NCBI GenBank assembly: GCA_022649305.1
Contig: JALCNW010000017.1
Location: 1-64,000 of the forward strand
Length of the DNA stretch: 64,000 nt
Source: Enterobacter sp.
Lineage (GTDB): Bacteria; Pseudomonadota; Gammaproteobacteria; Enterobacterales; Enterobacteriaceae
Reading direction: 5' to 3'
The notes under the pieces were generated by a model, which searched no databases, was not told the origin of the DNA, and was given only the letters and a program-made list of their open reading frames with translations. This document shows positions 41,373 to 51,490 of this stretch, one piece after another (positions within the stretch are counted from its first letter, which is position 1; each line of letters starts with the position of its first letter). Both the position numbers and the translations under genes were made by a program.

Positions 41373-41702
41373 TCAGGCTAATTTTATCATTATCATTCCA
41401 GTCAGAAGCAGTACCAGACCGACCCAACCTTTTTTGTTAAGGCGTTGACCAAACAAAATCCATCCAGCGGCCAGCGTCGCAGCAATACCAAAGCCACCCC
41501 ACAGTGCATACGCCACCGAGAGATCAATACCTTTCACCGCCTGCGACAGTGCGCTAAATGCGCCCAGGACACAGGCGATAGATAGTAAGCCGTGATATTT
41601 ACGACGAAAACCGTCAGAAAACTTCAAAAAGACGTTGGCGATGATTTCCAGCACAATCGCCAGTGCCAACCAGGCCGCATGAATCCATTCAAACTGCTGC
41701 AT
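41373..41702 (-). CDS. mdtI: spermidine export protein MdtI
   Basis: MdtI is a 109-residue, four-span small multidrug resistance protein that works as a heterodimer with MdtJ to export spermidine. The conserved glutamate of span 1 is in [18 protein letters not shown], and the segment [13 protein letters not shown] is typical of the family. Its start overlaps the 3' end of mdtJ by 14 bp. Confidence 0.95.
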   Translation of the reverse strand: MQQFEWIHAAWLALAIVLEIIANVFLKFSDGFRRKYHGLLSIACVLGAFSALSQAVKGIDLSVAYALWGGFGIAATLAAGWILFGQRLNKKGWVGLVLLLTGMIMIKLA

Positions 41703-42051
41703 GGGTTCGCTCCTTCTGCTGCTTCATCGGTTTGCGGGTACCCGATTTAATCAGCACAATGCCGGCCACCAACGTTGCCAGGCCAGCAACTTTCATTGTC
41801 GACAGGCTTTCATCAAATAAAATCACGCTAAAAATCGTGATGATTAAAATACCAATCCCTTCCCACAACGCATACGCCACACCCAACGCGATCTTTTTAA
41901 CCGCGAAAGATAAGAAAATATAAGAGAGGGAGATCATCACCAGCATTAAAATAAAGCCGGTATTGCCATCACTGATACTTGCCCATTTCATCGACAAAGT
42001 ACCGGTAATTTCAGCCACGATGGCTAAGGCTAATAGGATCCAGTAAAACAT
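41689..42051 (-). CDS. mdtJ: spermidine export protein MdtJ
   Basis: MdtJ is the SMR partner of MdtI. The ATG at 42051 ([23 protein letters not shown], shown in two parts: [23 protein letters not shown]) gives 120 residues and follows GGAG. The span-1 glutamate (VAEITG) and [15 protein letters not shown] are conserved. A longer frame starting at 42081 adds a charged segment not found in the family. mdtJ is the first gene of the mdtJI operon. Confidence 0.94.
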   Translation of the reverse strand: MFYWILLALAIVAEITGTLSMKWASISDGNTGFILMLVMISLSYIFLSFAVKKIALGVAYALWEGIGILIITIFSVILFDESLSTMKVAGLATLVAGIVLIKSGTRKPMKQQKERTHAAV

Positions 42052-42473
42052 GGTCTTCTCCTGCTTGAGAATATAATCCATTGCGGCTCGTCGTGAACGA
42101 CAAACCCAAAAATATGAAATTAAATCAGACAGCTAAGCGCGTAGCGCTAGCTCAGGCAGAAGACGGGACTATAGCGCGTTACGCCAGTGTTGTTCACCAG
42201 ATAGCAGGCAGAGGGAGATTGAGAATACGGCGATGTTTCTTGAAATGTACGTCCTGAACAGATTGTCCATAATATTACAATTATCCGCGGTGTTGCTTCT
42301 CGTCATTGCGGATGAAAATTGTCCTCGGTAGTTGAACACGCCCGATTTGTACCATAAGCTAAGATTTAACTCAAAGCCTTTTCAATTCTTTACCCAGCCT
42401 GTTTGACATTCGTTAGTTTATTGAATGTCCATTGCATTTATCATCAATAAAAAAGGATTAATCAGGAACAAAC
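42052..42473. other. mdtJ-tqsA divergent intergenic region
   Basis: These 422 bp have no credible gene. An inverted repeat near 42130-42156 (AGCTAAGCGCG and TAGCGCTAGCT) is the only clear structure. Promoters for both divergent genes must lie here but I could not assign hexamers. Confidence 0.4.
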
Positions 42474-43508
42474 ATGGCCAAACCCATTATTACCCCGAAC
42501 GGGCTAAAAATTGTCATCATGCTGGGAATGCTGATGATCATTCTCTCTGGGATCCGTTTTGCTGCCGATATTATTGTCCCGTTCATTCTGGCACTCTTTA
42601 TCGCGGTGATCCTCAACCCACTCGTGCAACGCCTGGTTCGACTGCGCGTCCCCCGCGTACTGGCGATCACTATGCTGATAAGCGTCATCATTATGGCCAT
42701 GGTGTTGCTTATCGCCTATCTGGGGACATCGCTTAATGAACTGGCGCGTACGCTGCCACAATACCGTTCGTCGCTCGTTATCCCGTTAAAACAGCTCGAA
42801 CCCTGGCTGCAACGCGCCGGGATTGAGGTTTCCGTTGAGGAACTTCTCAAATATATCGATCCGAATGCCGCCATGAGCCTGGTGACGGGCTTATTAGCGC
42901 ACCTTTCCAGCGCCATGACCTCGATTTTCCTGCTGATGCTGACGGTCGTTTTTATGCTTATCGAAGTGCCACAACTACCCGCTAAGCTACAGCAAATGAT
43001 GTCGCGACCCGCCGAAGGAATGAGCGCGATTCAACGGGCGCTGGACAGCGTCTCTCACTATCTGGTGCTGAAAACCGCCATTAGCATTATCACGGGCCTG
43101 GTGGCGTGGGGAATGCTCGCCGCTTTAGACGTACGCTTTGCCTTTGTCTGGGGACTCCTGGCGTTTGCGCTGAACTATATCCCCAATATCGGTTCCGTGC
43201 TGGCGGCTATCCCGCCTATTGCTCAGGTGCTGGTGTTTAGCGGTTTATACGATGCGCTGCTTGTGCTGGCAGGATATCTGGTGATCAATCTGGTATTCGG
43301 GAACATTATCGAACCACGCATGATGGGACGCGGGCTGGGCCTGTCGACGCTGGTGGTGTTCCTGTCGTTGATATTTTGGGGCTGGCTGCTTGGGCCAGTC
43401 GGCATGCTGCTTTCGGTTCCGCTGACCATTATCGTGAAGATCGGGCTTGAACAGACGGCGGGTGGCCAGAGCATTGCCGTGCTACTGAGCGATATGAGCC
43501 AAAAGTGA
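42474..43508 (+). CDS. tqsA: AI-2E family transporter TqsA (YdgG)
   Basis: TqsA is a 344-residue inner-membrane protein of the AI-2 exporter superfamily; in K-12 it affects autoinducer-2 export and biofilm formation. It has about eight spans. The conserved C-terminal blocks are [37 protein letters not shown] and [17 protein letters not shown]. Its length is identical to K-12. In K-12 the pntAB genes follow; here a different set of genes does. Confidence 0.94.
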   Translation: MAKPIITPNGLKIVIMLGMLMIILSGIRFAADIIVPFILALFIAVILNPLVQRLVRLRVPRVLAITMLISVIIMAMVLLIAYLGTSLNELARTLPQYRSSLVIPLKQLEPWLQRAGIEVSVEELLKYIDPNAAMSLVTGLLAHLSSAMTSIFLLMLTVVFMLIEVPQLPAKLQQMMSRPAEGMSAIQRALDSVSHYLVLKTAISIITGLVAWGMLAALDVRFAFVWGLLAFALNYIPNIGSVLAAIPPIAQVLVFSGLYDALLVLAGYLVINLVFGNIIEPRMMGRGLGLSTLVVFLSLIFWGWLLGPVGMLLSVPLTIIVKIGLEQTAGGQSIAVLLSDMSQK

Positions 43509-43556
43509 GACATTACCCGTCAGCCATAGTGCTGTTCGTAAATTGGAGAGAATACC

Positions 43557-43844
43557 GTGTTAAAAGTCATCGCCGAAGATTTTATTCACCCTGAAGCCTT
43601 ACCCATCGTCCTCCCGCTATATCGGGAATTGGTCAAGGCCACCAAACTTGAGCCACTCTGTATTGCTTATGATTTGTATATAGATGAGAAAGACCCTGGT
43701 CATTTCATTTTTATTGAGGAGTGGCCCGATCGTTCAGCATTAGACACACATTGCGCGAGTGAGCACTTCAGACGACTGGTACCCATGATTAACCAGTATC
43801 AGCGCAAAGAAGCCACTTTTATCTTTATGGATAGTTTTGAATAA
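43557..43844 (+). CDS. putative antibiotic biosynthesis monooxygenase-fold protein
   Basis: The 95-residue protein has the ABM dimeric ferredoxin fold pattern, with strand MLKVIAEDFI, helix LPIVLPLYRELVKATKLEP, strand CIAYDLYIDE, and FIFIEEWPDRSALDTHCASEHF, as in YgiN-type quinol monooxygenases. The start is GTG at 43557 with GGAGAG upstream. Its closeness to tqsA (49 bp, same strand) suggests cotranscription. The substrate cannot be inferred. Confidence 0.75.
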   Translation: MLKVIAEDFIHPEALPIVLPLYRELVKATKLEPLCIAYDLYIDEKDPGHFIFIEEWPDRSALDTHCASEHFRRLVPMINQYQRKEATFIFMDSFE

Positions 43845-44435
43845 AGAGATACCCATAAACACTTTTGAAAGACTTCACATAGAGAATGGTGAATCTTAAA
43901 TACTTTTCGATCGATGAAAAAACATCACTACAATATCACTTATTACTCACTTAAAAAGAATTTTATCCTGTTTCAGATTAAGACTTAGATCACAATTTTG
44001 CGCAAATGTTACATCTGAGAAAGTGTCTTACCACGAGATGACATGCATCAAATAGTGCGAGAATACCTTTATTTCGCATAAATATTCAATTTTGCGCATA
44101 ATTGTGTTTCCATTACAGAGACAATATGAGCGTTCTCTGTGAAAGTAATTTATTGAGGAATATCACAATTTTCAATGCACGCTAAATCCTTCATTTCATT
44201 TTGAACTGTAATCGATTACTCGACATGCATTATTAAATGATTAACCCAAGACATACATCTCACTTTACACCTCTAAGAATATTGACTTCCATATGAAAGC
44301 CTGTGCTTTTATGGTGCGTTTTTTTAACGCAATCACAACAATATTTACCCACCCTACTCAAAGTTGACTTGCATTCATTCCCCACGCATATTTCACAGCA
44401 CGAATTAACAAGACAATCTTTTGAGGATGAATGTG
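43845..44435. other. AT-rich intergenic region
   Basis: About 590 bp of markedly AT-rich DNA contains only short frames. One minus-strand frame (44260-44526) is cysteine-rich and has no ribosome site; I regard it as chance. Base composition differs from both flanks and suggests acquired DNA and possible H-NS binding. Confidence 0.45.
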
Positions 44436-44645
44436 ATGCCAAGCCGAGATTATCCGGACAAGCGAGCAGTAAGAGGGTTAGCGAAGGACGCAGACCTGAC
44501 AATGTTAAGTGCAAGGATTGAATCAACGCTCGTCGATTACATCAGAACCACTGCTTTTGAAACGCGTAAAAGCAAACAGGAGATTGTTGCGGCAGCTATC
44601 GCGCTTTATAAGAAGAGCCGCGAGGCAGACCTCGCGGCAGAGTAA
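44436..44645 (+). CDS. orphan ribbon-helix-helix-like protein
   Basis: The 69-residue product fits the ribbon-helix-helix (MetJ/Arc/CopG) pattern. A basic tail (MPSRDYPDKRAVRGLAKDAD) is followed by a strand LTMLSARIE, helix TLVDYIRTTAFETR, turn KSKQ and helix EIVAAAIALYKKSREA. I chose the ATG at 44436 because GAGG lies nine bases upstream; ATG and TTG starts farther up are too close to it. No toxin gene adjoins it, and it ends 4 bp from the convergent aldo/keto reductase. It may be a solitary DNA-binding regulator. Confidence 0.65.
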   Translation: MPSRDYPDKRAVRGLAKDADLTMLSARIESTLVDYIRTTAFETRKSKQEIVAAAIALYKKSREADLAAE

Positions 44646-44649
44646 AGCG

Positions 44650-45528
44650 TTAAACCTTATCTCCCTTAGCCAAATTGTTTAGCTCAGCAAAAACCTCATC
44701 CGGCAGCACTAACTCGGCCGCCGCCAGGTTTTCGCGCAAATGAACCACGGACGATGTCCCCGGGATCAGCAATATATTTGCCGAGCGCTTGAGTAACCAG
44801 GCCAGGGCAACCTGCATCGACGTTGCATTAAGGCCCTCAGCTATCGTTTGCAGTTCGGTAGACTGTAACGGGGTAAACCCACCCAATGGGAAGAATGGAA
44901 CATAAGCAATCCCCTGCCGGGCCAGGGAATCGATAAGTGCATCATCGCTGCGGTTAACGATGTTGTACATATTCTGCACACAAACGAGCGGCGCAATACT
45001 TTGCGCTTGCGCAACCTGAGCGGCGGTCACATTGCTCACGCCAATATCGCGAACAAGACCCTGCTGTTGCAGCTCCGCGAGCACGGTCAACGGCTCTTCG
45101 ATCGAGCCTTCTGCCGGGCCATGCGCGCTAAACATAATGCGCAAATTGACCACATCCAGTACATCCAGCTGAAGATGACGTAAATTATCGTGAACCGCCT
45201 GGGTGAGTTCCTGCGGGGAGAATGCCGGCAGCCAGGAAGCGTCATCGCCACGTCGCGCACCGATTTTGGTCACAATCGTCAAATCGTCACGATAAGGGTG
45301 CAACGCCTCACGAATAAGCTGATTAGTAATATGAGGGCCGTAAAAATCGCTGGTATCGATATGGTCGACACCCGCCTCGACCGCTTCGCGCAGCACATCC
45401 AGCGCCGCCTGTTTGTCTTTAGGCGGGCCAAAAACACCAGGGCCAGCCAACTGCATTGCACCATAGCCGAGTCGTTTGACGGTGCCTGAACCTAACGTAA
45501 AAGTGCCGCTTTTATCAATGCTGGTCAT
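44650..45528 (-). CDS. ydbC: aldo/keto reductase, YdbC-like
   Basis: The 292-residue (alpha/beta)8 oxidoreductase is close to K-12 YdbC (pyridoxal/pyridoxine 4-dehydrogenase type). Catalytic residues are the Asp of DHIDTSDFYG with its Tyr, and the Lys of IVTKIGARR. The cofactor loop includes LLIPGTSSVVHLREN. It likely uses NADPH. It is divergent from the chemoreceptor gene. Confidence 0.85.
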   Translation of the reverse strand: MTSIDKSGTFTLGSGTVKRLGYGAMQLAGPGVFGPPKDKQAALDVLREAVEAGVDHIDTSDFYGPHITNQLIREALHPYRDDLTIVTKIGARRGDDASWLPAFSPQELTQAVHDNLRHLQLDVLDVVNLRIMFSAHGPAEGSIEEPLTVLAELQQQGLVRDIGVSNVTAAQVAQAQSIAPLVCVQNMYNIVNRSDDALIDSLARQGIAYVPFFPLGGFTPLQSTELQTIAEGLNATSMQVALAWLLKRSANILLIPGTSSVVHLRENLAAAELVLPDEVFAELNNLAKGDKV

Positions 45529-45633
45529 GTTTGTGTTCCTTATCGACTGCGTAGAAGAAATTTTTCGTTTCGAATACTGCCCAAAGTAACAACAGCTTAC
45601 GGGCTGCGACCTTTAGTTAAGCAATGGTTAAAT

Positions 45634-45660
45634 TAAAGTTTAGATTTGCTACGTCGATAG
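45634..45660 (+). promoter_or_regulatory. sigma-28 (FliA) promoter
   Basis: TAAA (45634-45637), a 15-bp spacer and GTCGATAG (45653-45660) match the flagellar promoter TAAA-N15-GCCGATAA at 10 of 12 positions. It lies 39 bp upstream of the chemoreceptor ATG, the right place for a chemotaxis gene. Confidence 0.75.
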
Positions 45661-45698
45661 TAATGATGCAACTCCTGCACATTAAATGGACGTCCGTC

Positions 45699-47357
45699 AT
45701 GCTGAAAAATCTGCACGTCATTACCGGGATCATTTTCGCTCTTACTATATTCTGCCTGCTGCAAATCGTCACGGGAGGTTTGTTCTACTCTGCCGTCAGC
45801 AACGATCGTCATAATTTTCAAAACTCAGGCACGCTAAATGCGCAACAGGAAAGTTTGAGTGACAGCGTGAATACGCTGGTCAAAACGCGCGTCACCGTCA
45901 CCCGAGTGGCGATCAGATACCTTAAAAATCAGCGTGATCCTGCCTCTTTGGCCGCCATTGGCAAGCTGCTGGGTAACGCCAATGATTCCTTGACCAAAGC
46001 GGAAGCGTATTACGGCACCTGGCAAGGCATGCCATCCGTTAAAGGCCAGAGCCAGTCGTTAACCGATGAGATGCAAAAAGCCTACACCCATATGCACGAT
46101 GTTATGCGCCTGTCGATTGATTATCTGCGCGCTGACAACTATCAAGCCTATGGCGATCTGGATGCTCAACAGGCGCAGGACGCAATGGAAGCCGTCTATA
46201 CCCGCTGGCGCGCAGAAAATAACACGCTGCTTAAAGCCGCGGCCCTGGAAAACCAGAGCAGCTTCACCAATATGCAATGGACGCTGGGGACGATTTTGGT
46301 GGTGGTTATCGCCGTACTGATCGTTTTCTGGATGGGTTTACAACATCTGCTGTTGAAACCGCTTCGTAGCATAATGAACCATATTCGGACCATCGCCAGC
46401 GGCGATTTAACCCACGCGATCCCCCTTAACAGCCGCAATGAAATGGGCCAACTGGCCACCGGTTTGCATGAAATGCAGCAATCCCTGGTGACGACCGTCA
46501 GCGCCGTTCGCGGCAGCACCGACTCGATTTATACCGGCGCAGGAGAAATTGCAGCAGGCAGTAACGATCTTTCTGCCCGAACGGAACAACAGGCCGCTTC
46601 ATTAGAAGAGACTGCCGCCAGCATGGAAGAGTTAACGGCAACCGTGAAACAGAACTCCGACAATGCGCGGCAGGCGACGTTACTTGCTAAAAATGCCTCT
46701 GAAACCGCCGATCGCGGCGGGCGTGTCGTCGACAACGTTGTGCGTACGATGACCGAAATTGCCGACAGTTCTCAGCAAATTGCTCATATCACTGGCGTTA
46801 TCGATAGCATTGCTTTCCAGACCAATATTCTCGCGTTAAACGCCGCTGTAGAAGCCGCGCGTGCGGGTGAGCAAGGTCGTGGATTTGCGGTAGTTGCCGG
46901 TGAAGTCCGCATTTTAGCAAGTCGAAGCGCGCAGGCCGCGAAAGAGATCAAAGCGCTGATTGAAAACTCGGTCAGCCGGGTCAATACCGGTTCCGGACAG
47001 GTCAGCGAGGCCGGCAAAACCATGCAGGAGATCGTCGCTGCGGTCACTCGCGTGACCGATATTATGGGCGAAATCGCGTCCGCCTCCGACGAACAAAGTC
47101 GCGGTATTGAGCAGGTGAGCCTCGCGGTTTCGCAAATGGACAGTGTTACCCAGCAAAACGCCGCTCTGGTGCAGGAATCCGCAACCGCCGCTGCCGCGCT
47201 GGAAGATCAGGCAGAACAATTGCGCCAGGCCGTGGCTGCATTTCGTTTGAACACGCAGCCTCAGGTGGCAACGACCCGCCCTTCAAACGTTAAAACGCCG
47301 CAGGTTTTGCGCCCGGCACCGGCCTCTGCCGGAGAAGGCAACTGGGAAACGTTCTAA
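45699..47357 (+). CDS. methyl-accepting chemotaxis protein, Tsr-type
   Basis: The ATG at 45699 gives 552 residues. Span 1 is residues 6-28, a periplasmic four-helix sensor domain follows to about 190, then span 2, a HAMP domain ([18 protein letters not shown]) and the cytoplasmic signalling hairpin with the invariant tip [20 protein letters not shown]. Methylation helices contain [20 protein letters not shown]. The C-terminal NWETF pentapeptide, which tethers CheR and CheB, is present as in Tsr and Tar. The sensor domain differs from K-12 Tsr, so the ligand is unknown. The gene follows a FliA promoter. Confidence 0.93.
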   Translation: MLKNLHVITGIIFALTIFCLLQIVTGGLFYSAVSNDRHNFQNSGTLNAQQESLSDSVNTLVKTRVTVTRVAIRYLKNQRDPASLAAIGKLLGNANDSLTKAEAYYGTWQGMPSVKGQSQSLTDEMQKAYTHMHDVMRLSIDYLRADNYQAYGDLDAQQAQDAMEAVYTRWRAENNTLLKAAALENQSSFTNMQWTLGTILVVVIAVLIVFWMGLQHLLLKPLRSIMNHIRTIASGDLTHAIPLNSRNEMGQLATGLHEMQQSLVTTVSAVRGSTDSIYTGAGEIAAGSNDLSARTEQQAASLEETAASMEELTATVKQNSDNARQATLLAKNASETADRGGRVVDNVVRTMTEIADSSQQIAHITGVIDSIAFQTNILALNAAVEAARAGEQGRGFAVVAGEVRILASRSAQAAKEIKALIENSVSRVNTGSGQVSEAGKTMQEIVAAVTRVTDIMGEIASASDEQSRGIEQVSLAVSQMDSVTQQNAALVQESATAAAALEDQAEQLRQAVAAFRLNTQPQVATTRPSNVKTPQVLRPAPASAGEGNWETF

Positions 47358-47594
47358 AACGATTAAATTTCCAACACCGAAACGTAAACAGGACTTAAAT
47401 GAAATTTCACGGTTAATGAAATGAAAAATTTAAGTTAAAAATAAGTGAATCAGGTCACTCAGGTCACTTTATTTTTGGGAGAAAGCTGTTATAACTTAAT
47501 AAACCCGCCGAATGGATAAAAAAAGCGGGACTGCGAAAGGACGCACTGCTGTGTGTACTGTAGGGTCTGTCTGATGTCGGCAGGCTCTATTTTT

Positions 47595-48515
47595 TTATTT
47601 GCGCTCGGTCATTAATATTCCGCGGGCATGTCTTCTGAACTGAGTTATTAAGGACGACGTTAACGGTGTCTGACGAGAATCCCGTCGCTGGATTAAATAA
47701 TAGGCAGCCTTTGGTAATGTTTCCGTCACCGGCAGCATTACAAGTCGGTGTGCCAGCAGCGGGTCGCAGCCCAGTTCTTGCGGCAAAATACTCAGGAAAT
47801 CGCTTTGTGCAACAAGACTGATACACGAAGAGAATGTTTCACACACCACACCAATCTGCGGTATTTGTGAGCGATATTTAAACACATCCTCTAGCTGCTT
47901 ATAATAACTTCCGCGCGGTGTTGGCATCGTCCAGTTATAATGCAGCAGTTCACTGATTGATGTTACACCAATGGCCGGATGCCCCTCCCGACAAAATATC
48001 GCAAACGGCTTCTCGAACAGTTTTTCGAAGGTGAATTCGTGATCGTAAGGCCCCTGATAATAGGTATTAATCGTAAAGTCCAGCTCTCCCTGGCGTAATT
48101 CATTAATCATTGATACCAGTTGCCCTTCCATTATTCGCACTTTGACCTGCGGATGCTGTTCATGAAAGCGCGTAATGACCGGGGGCATGAGCGTACGGGC
48201 AATACTGGCTCCCATCCCGATATTGATTTGCCCGCCAAGCAGCCCCTGCCGCTGACGAATGTCGTCCTGCGCGGCACGCAGCTCCTCAAGGATCAGGTTG
48301 GCATGCTGATAAAAACTCTCGCCACATTCAGTGAGCGCCACGCCTTTACTACGGCGTACAAAAAATTGCGCCGCCATGCCCTCTTCCAGCTCTTTGATTG
48401 ACTTCGTCAACGCGGGTTGCGAAAGATTCATCACACGACTGGCACCCCGAATACTCCCCTGACGCGCCACTTCGACAAACGCCCGGATTTGGTGAATTTT
48501 AACCTGAAATGACAT
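47595..48515 (-). CDS. abgR: LysR-family regulator AbgR
   Basis: AbgR controls p-aminobenzoyl-glutamate use. The 306 residues match K-12 AbgR, with the helix-turn-helix GSIRGASRVMNLSQPALTKS near residues 20-39 and a conserved effector domain (IMEGQLVSMINELRQGELDF). It is divergent from abgA across 175 bp, the expected place for its operator. Confidence 0.93.
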   Translation of the reverse strand: MSFQVKIHQIRAFVEVARQGSIRGASRVMNLSQPALTKSIKELEEGMAAQFFVRRSKGVALTECGESFYQHANLILEELRAAQDDIRQRQGLLGGQINIGMGASIARTLMPPVITRFHEQHPQVKVRIMEGQLVSMINELRQGELDFTINTYYQGPYDHEFTFEKLFEKPFAIFCREGHPAIGVTSISELLHYNWTMPTPRGSYYKQLEDVFKYRSQIPQIGVVCETFSSCISLVAQSDFLSILPQELGCDPLLAHRLVMLPVTETLPKAAYYLIQRRDSRQTPLTSSLITQFRRHARGILMTERK

Positions 48516-48690
48516 AGCTGGACCGATAACCGTTGTTTATCAGAGTAAAGAAACTGTCATCTACTGTAATGGAAATGGATGTGCGAGGGTAATTCCTGAA
48601 CGGTTAAAACTGTGAATAAACGGTTAGTGATAAGTAAAAACTATCACAGCGTGAAGCAGCTCACACATTTTGATGATGACGGGAAGAGAT

Positions 48691-50001
48691 ATGGATTCGT
48701 TGACGCATACCATCCAAACATTGATGCCAAAGCTAATCGAGTGGCGTCGCGATTTTCACCATTATGCCGAATCGGGATGGGTGGAGTTTCGTACTGCTGC
48801 AAAGGTCGCAGAAACTCTGGACAAACTCGGCTTTGAACTGGCAATGGGCCGAGATGTTATCGATGCCGATAGCCGCATGGGGCTGCCGGACGATGCCACA
48901 CTGGCAACGGAATTTGCCCGCGCGCGCCAGCAAGGTGCTCCACATAAATGGGTAACGGCATTTGAAGGGGGTTTTACCGGGATTGTCGCCACGCTAAATA
49001 CCGGACGACCAGGACCGACGATCGCCTTTCGCGTGGATATGGATGCGCTTGATCTTAGTGAAGCTCTTCATGACGGTCATCGCCCCCATCGCGACGGCTT
49101 TGCCTCGTGTAACCCAGGAATGATGCACGCCTGCGGTCACGACGGACACACCACCATTGGTCTGGGTCTGGCTCACATCCTCAAACACAACGAATCACAG
49201 CTTCACGGCATTATAAAACTTATCTTCCAGCCTGCCGAAGAAGGGACACGCGGCGCACGCGCTATGGTCGCGGCGGGTGCGCTTGACGGTATCGATTATT
49301 TCACGGCAATACATATCGGGACAGGCGTACCCGCCGGGACGGTTATTTGCGGTAGCGATAACTTTATGGCCACCACCAAATTTGACGTGCGCTTTACCGG
49401 CGTGGCGGCTCATGCCGGTGGCAAACCGGAAGATGGCCGTAATGCCCTGCTCGCCGCAGCCCAGGCAGCACTGGCGCTTCACAGCATCGCACCGCACAGC
49501 GAAGGGGCCTCGCGGGTGAACGTCGGCGTAATGCAGGCCGGCAGCGGGCGCAATGTGGTCCCCGCCAATGCGCTACTGAAAGTGGAGACGCGTGGGGAAA
49601 GCGACGCCATCAATCAATATGTGTTCGAGCGTGCACAATCGGTTATTCAAGGTGCCGCCGCGCTTTACGGCGTGGAATATGACATGCACCTGATGGGCGC
49701 GGCTACATCAAGTTCGCCTTCCCCTGCCTGGGTGAATTACCTGCGTGAACAGGCAAGCCAGGTTCCGGGCGTCACCCAGGCAATCGACAGAGTTAAAGCA
49801 CCCGCAGGCTCGGAAGATGCCACGCTGATGATGGCTCGCGTGCAGGAAAATGGCGGTCTGGCGTCTTATATGGTCTTTGGCACTGATTTGAGCGCCGGAC
49901 ATCACAATGAAAAATTCGACTTTGACGAGCAGATCATGGGCGTTGCTATCGATACGCTGGCCCGTACGGCACTCAATTTTCCGTGGACGCGAGGTGTGTG
50001 A
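48691..50001 (+). CDS. abgA: p-aminobenzoyl-glutamate hydrolase subunit A
   Basis: AbgA is an M20-family amidohydrolase that, with AbgB, cleaves the folate breakdown product p-aminobenzoyl-glutamate. Metal-site motifs are [10 protein letters not shown] (about residue 146) and [11 protein letters not shown] (about 185), with [12 protein letters not shown] near the end. The ATG at 48691 (MDSLTHTIQ) gives 436 residues as in K-12. The stop overlaps the abgB ATG (TGATG). Confidence 0.95.
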   Translation: MDSLTHTIQTLMPKLIEWRRDFHHYAESGWVEFRTAAKVAETLDKLGFELAMGRDVIDADSRMGLPDDATLATEFARARQQGAPHKWVTAFEGGFTGIVATLNTGRPGPTIAFRVDMDALDLSEALHDGHRPHRDGFASCNPGMMHACGHDGHTTIGLGLAHILKHNESQLHGIIKLIFQPAEEGTRGARAMVAAGALDGIDYFTAIHIGTGVPAGTVICGSDNFMATTKFDVRFTGVAAHAGGKPEDGRNALLAAAQAALALHSIAPHSEGASRVNVGVMQAGSGRNVVPANALLKVETRGESDAINQYVFERAQSVIQGAAALYGVEYDMHLMGAATSSSPSPAWVNYLREQASQVPGVTQAIDRVKAPAGSEDATLMMARVQENGGLASYMVFGTDLSAGHHNEKFDFDEQIMGVAIDTLARTALNFPWTRGV

Positions 50002-51446
50002 TGCAGGAGATTTACCGTTTTGTTAATGACACAATCGAAACACGATGTCAGACATTCACCGATATTGCCGACGAAATATGGGATCATCCTGAAACCCGCT
50101 TTGAGGAGTTCTGGTCAGCCGAGCGTCTGGCCAACGCGCTCGAAGCCGAAGGCTTTGCACTAACACGCGAAGCAGGTGGGATCCCGAACGCTTTCATTGC
50201 CAGTTTTGGTAGCGGTAAACCCGTGGTGGCGTTATTAGGTGAATACGATGCACTGGCCGGGTTGAGTCAGCAGGCGCACTGCGCGACACAACGCTCGGAC
50301 ACACCAGGCACCAACGGCCACGGTTGCGGGCATAACTTGCTCGGCACCGCTGCACTGGCAGGCGCAGTGGCCGTAAAGAGCTGGCTTGAGCAACACGGCG
50401 GAAGCGGTACGGTTCGTTTTTACGGCTGTCCCGGTGAAGAAGGCGGATCCGGTAAAACCTTTATGGTGCGCGAAGGCTTATTTGACGATGTTGATGCCGC
50501 CGTGACATGGCATCCCGAAGCCTTTGCGGGCATGTTTAACGTCAGTACACTCGCGAATATACAGGCCGCCTGGCGTTTTTACGGCACGGCAGCGCACGCG
50601 GCGAACTCCCCGCATCTTGGCCGTAGCGCGCTGGATGCCGTCACGCTAATGACCACCGGTACCAATTTCCTCAATGAACACATTATCGAAAAAGCACGTG
50701 TCCACTACGCTATCACCAACACGGGCGGGATCTCGCCAAATGTCGTGCAGGCTCAGGCAGAAGTGCTGTATCTAATCCGCGCGCCAGAAATGGCGGATGC
50801 ACGGCAAATCTACGAACGCATTGAAAAGATTGCTCAGGGCGCTGCGCTAATGACCGAAACCCGCGTGGAGCATCGTTTCGATAAAGCCTGTTCAAGCTAC
50901 CTGCCCAACCGTACGCTCGAAACCGCCATGTACGATGCGCTAAAGCATTACGGAACGCCTGCCTGGACGAAAGAAGAGCATGATTTTGCGCGCGAGATCC
51001 GCGCAACGCTCAGCGCAAACGATCTGCAAAACAGTCTCAATAATATCGCCGCCACTGGCGGTAATGAGGGCAAAGCGTTTGCCCGACGTCACCACGACAC
51101 GCTGCTGGTGACTGAAGTTGCCCCGTATGCCATCACCGATAACGTGCTGGCGGGATCAACGGACGTGGGGGATGTGAGCTGGAAAATGCCCGTAGCTCAA
51201 TGCTTTAGTCCCTGTTTTACCGTTGGAACACCGCTGCACACCTGGCAATTGGTGGCTCAGGGGCGCACGTCTATCGCGCACAAAGGCATGCTGTTGGCTG
51301 GAAAAGTAATGGGTTCAACAGCACTCAACCTGCTCCAGGACGCGTCGTTGCTGAAAGCATGTCGCGACGAATTTGAACAACACATCACAGAACGACCGTA
51401 CGAGTGTCCGATACCCCATAACGTGACACCGTCACCTTTAAAATAA
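50001..51446 (+). CDS. abgB: p-aminobenzoyl-glutamate hydrolase subunit B
   Basis: AbgB is the second M20-family subunit, 481 residues as in K-12. Conserved metal-site segments are [30 protein letters not shown] and DVTWHPEAF-like [11 protein letters not shown]. It starts on the last base of the abgA stop, so the two subunits are translationally coupled. Confidence 0.95.
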   Translation: MQEIYRFVNDTIETRCQTFTDIADEIWDHPETRFEEFWSAERLANALEAEGFALTREAGGIPNAFIASFGSGKPVVALLGEYDALAGLSQQAHCATQRSDTPGTNGHGCGHNLLGTAALAGAVAVKSWLEQHGGSGTVRFYGCPGEEGGSGKTFMVREGLFDDVDAAVTWHPEAFAGMFNVSTLANIQAAWRFYGTAAHAANSPHLGRSALDAVTLMTTGTNFLNEHIIEKARVHYAITNTGGISPNVVQAQAEVLYLIRAPEMADARQIYERIEKIAQGAALMTETRVEHRFDKACSSYLPNRTLETAMYDALKHYGTPAWTKEEHDFAREIRATLSANDLQNSLNNIAATGGNEGKAFARRHHDTLLVTEVAPYAITDNVLAGSTDVGDVSWKMPVAQCFSPCFTVGTPLHTWQLVAQGRTSIAHKGMLLAGKVMGSTALNLLQDASLLKACRDEFEQHITERPYECPIPHNVTPSPLK

Positions 51447-51490
51447 TAAAACACGCAAATACAACAACACAACAGTCTCGAGGAACGCCC

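Noticed and set aside
44260-44526. Cysteine-rich minus-strand frame upstream of the ribbon-helix-helix gene
   Set aside because: There is no ribosome site, it overlaps a better-supported gene, and its composition is that of AT-rich chance frames.
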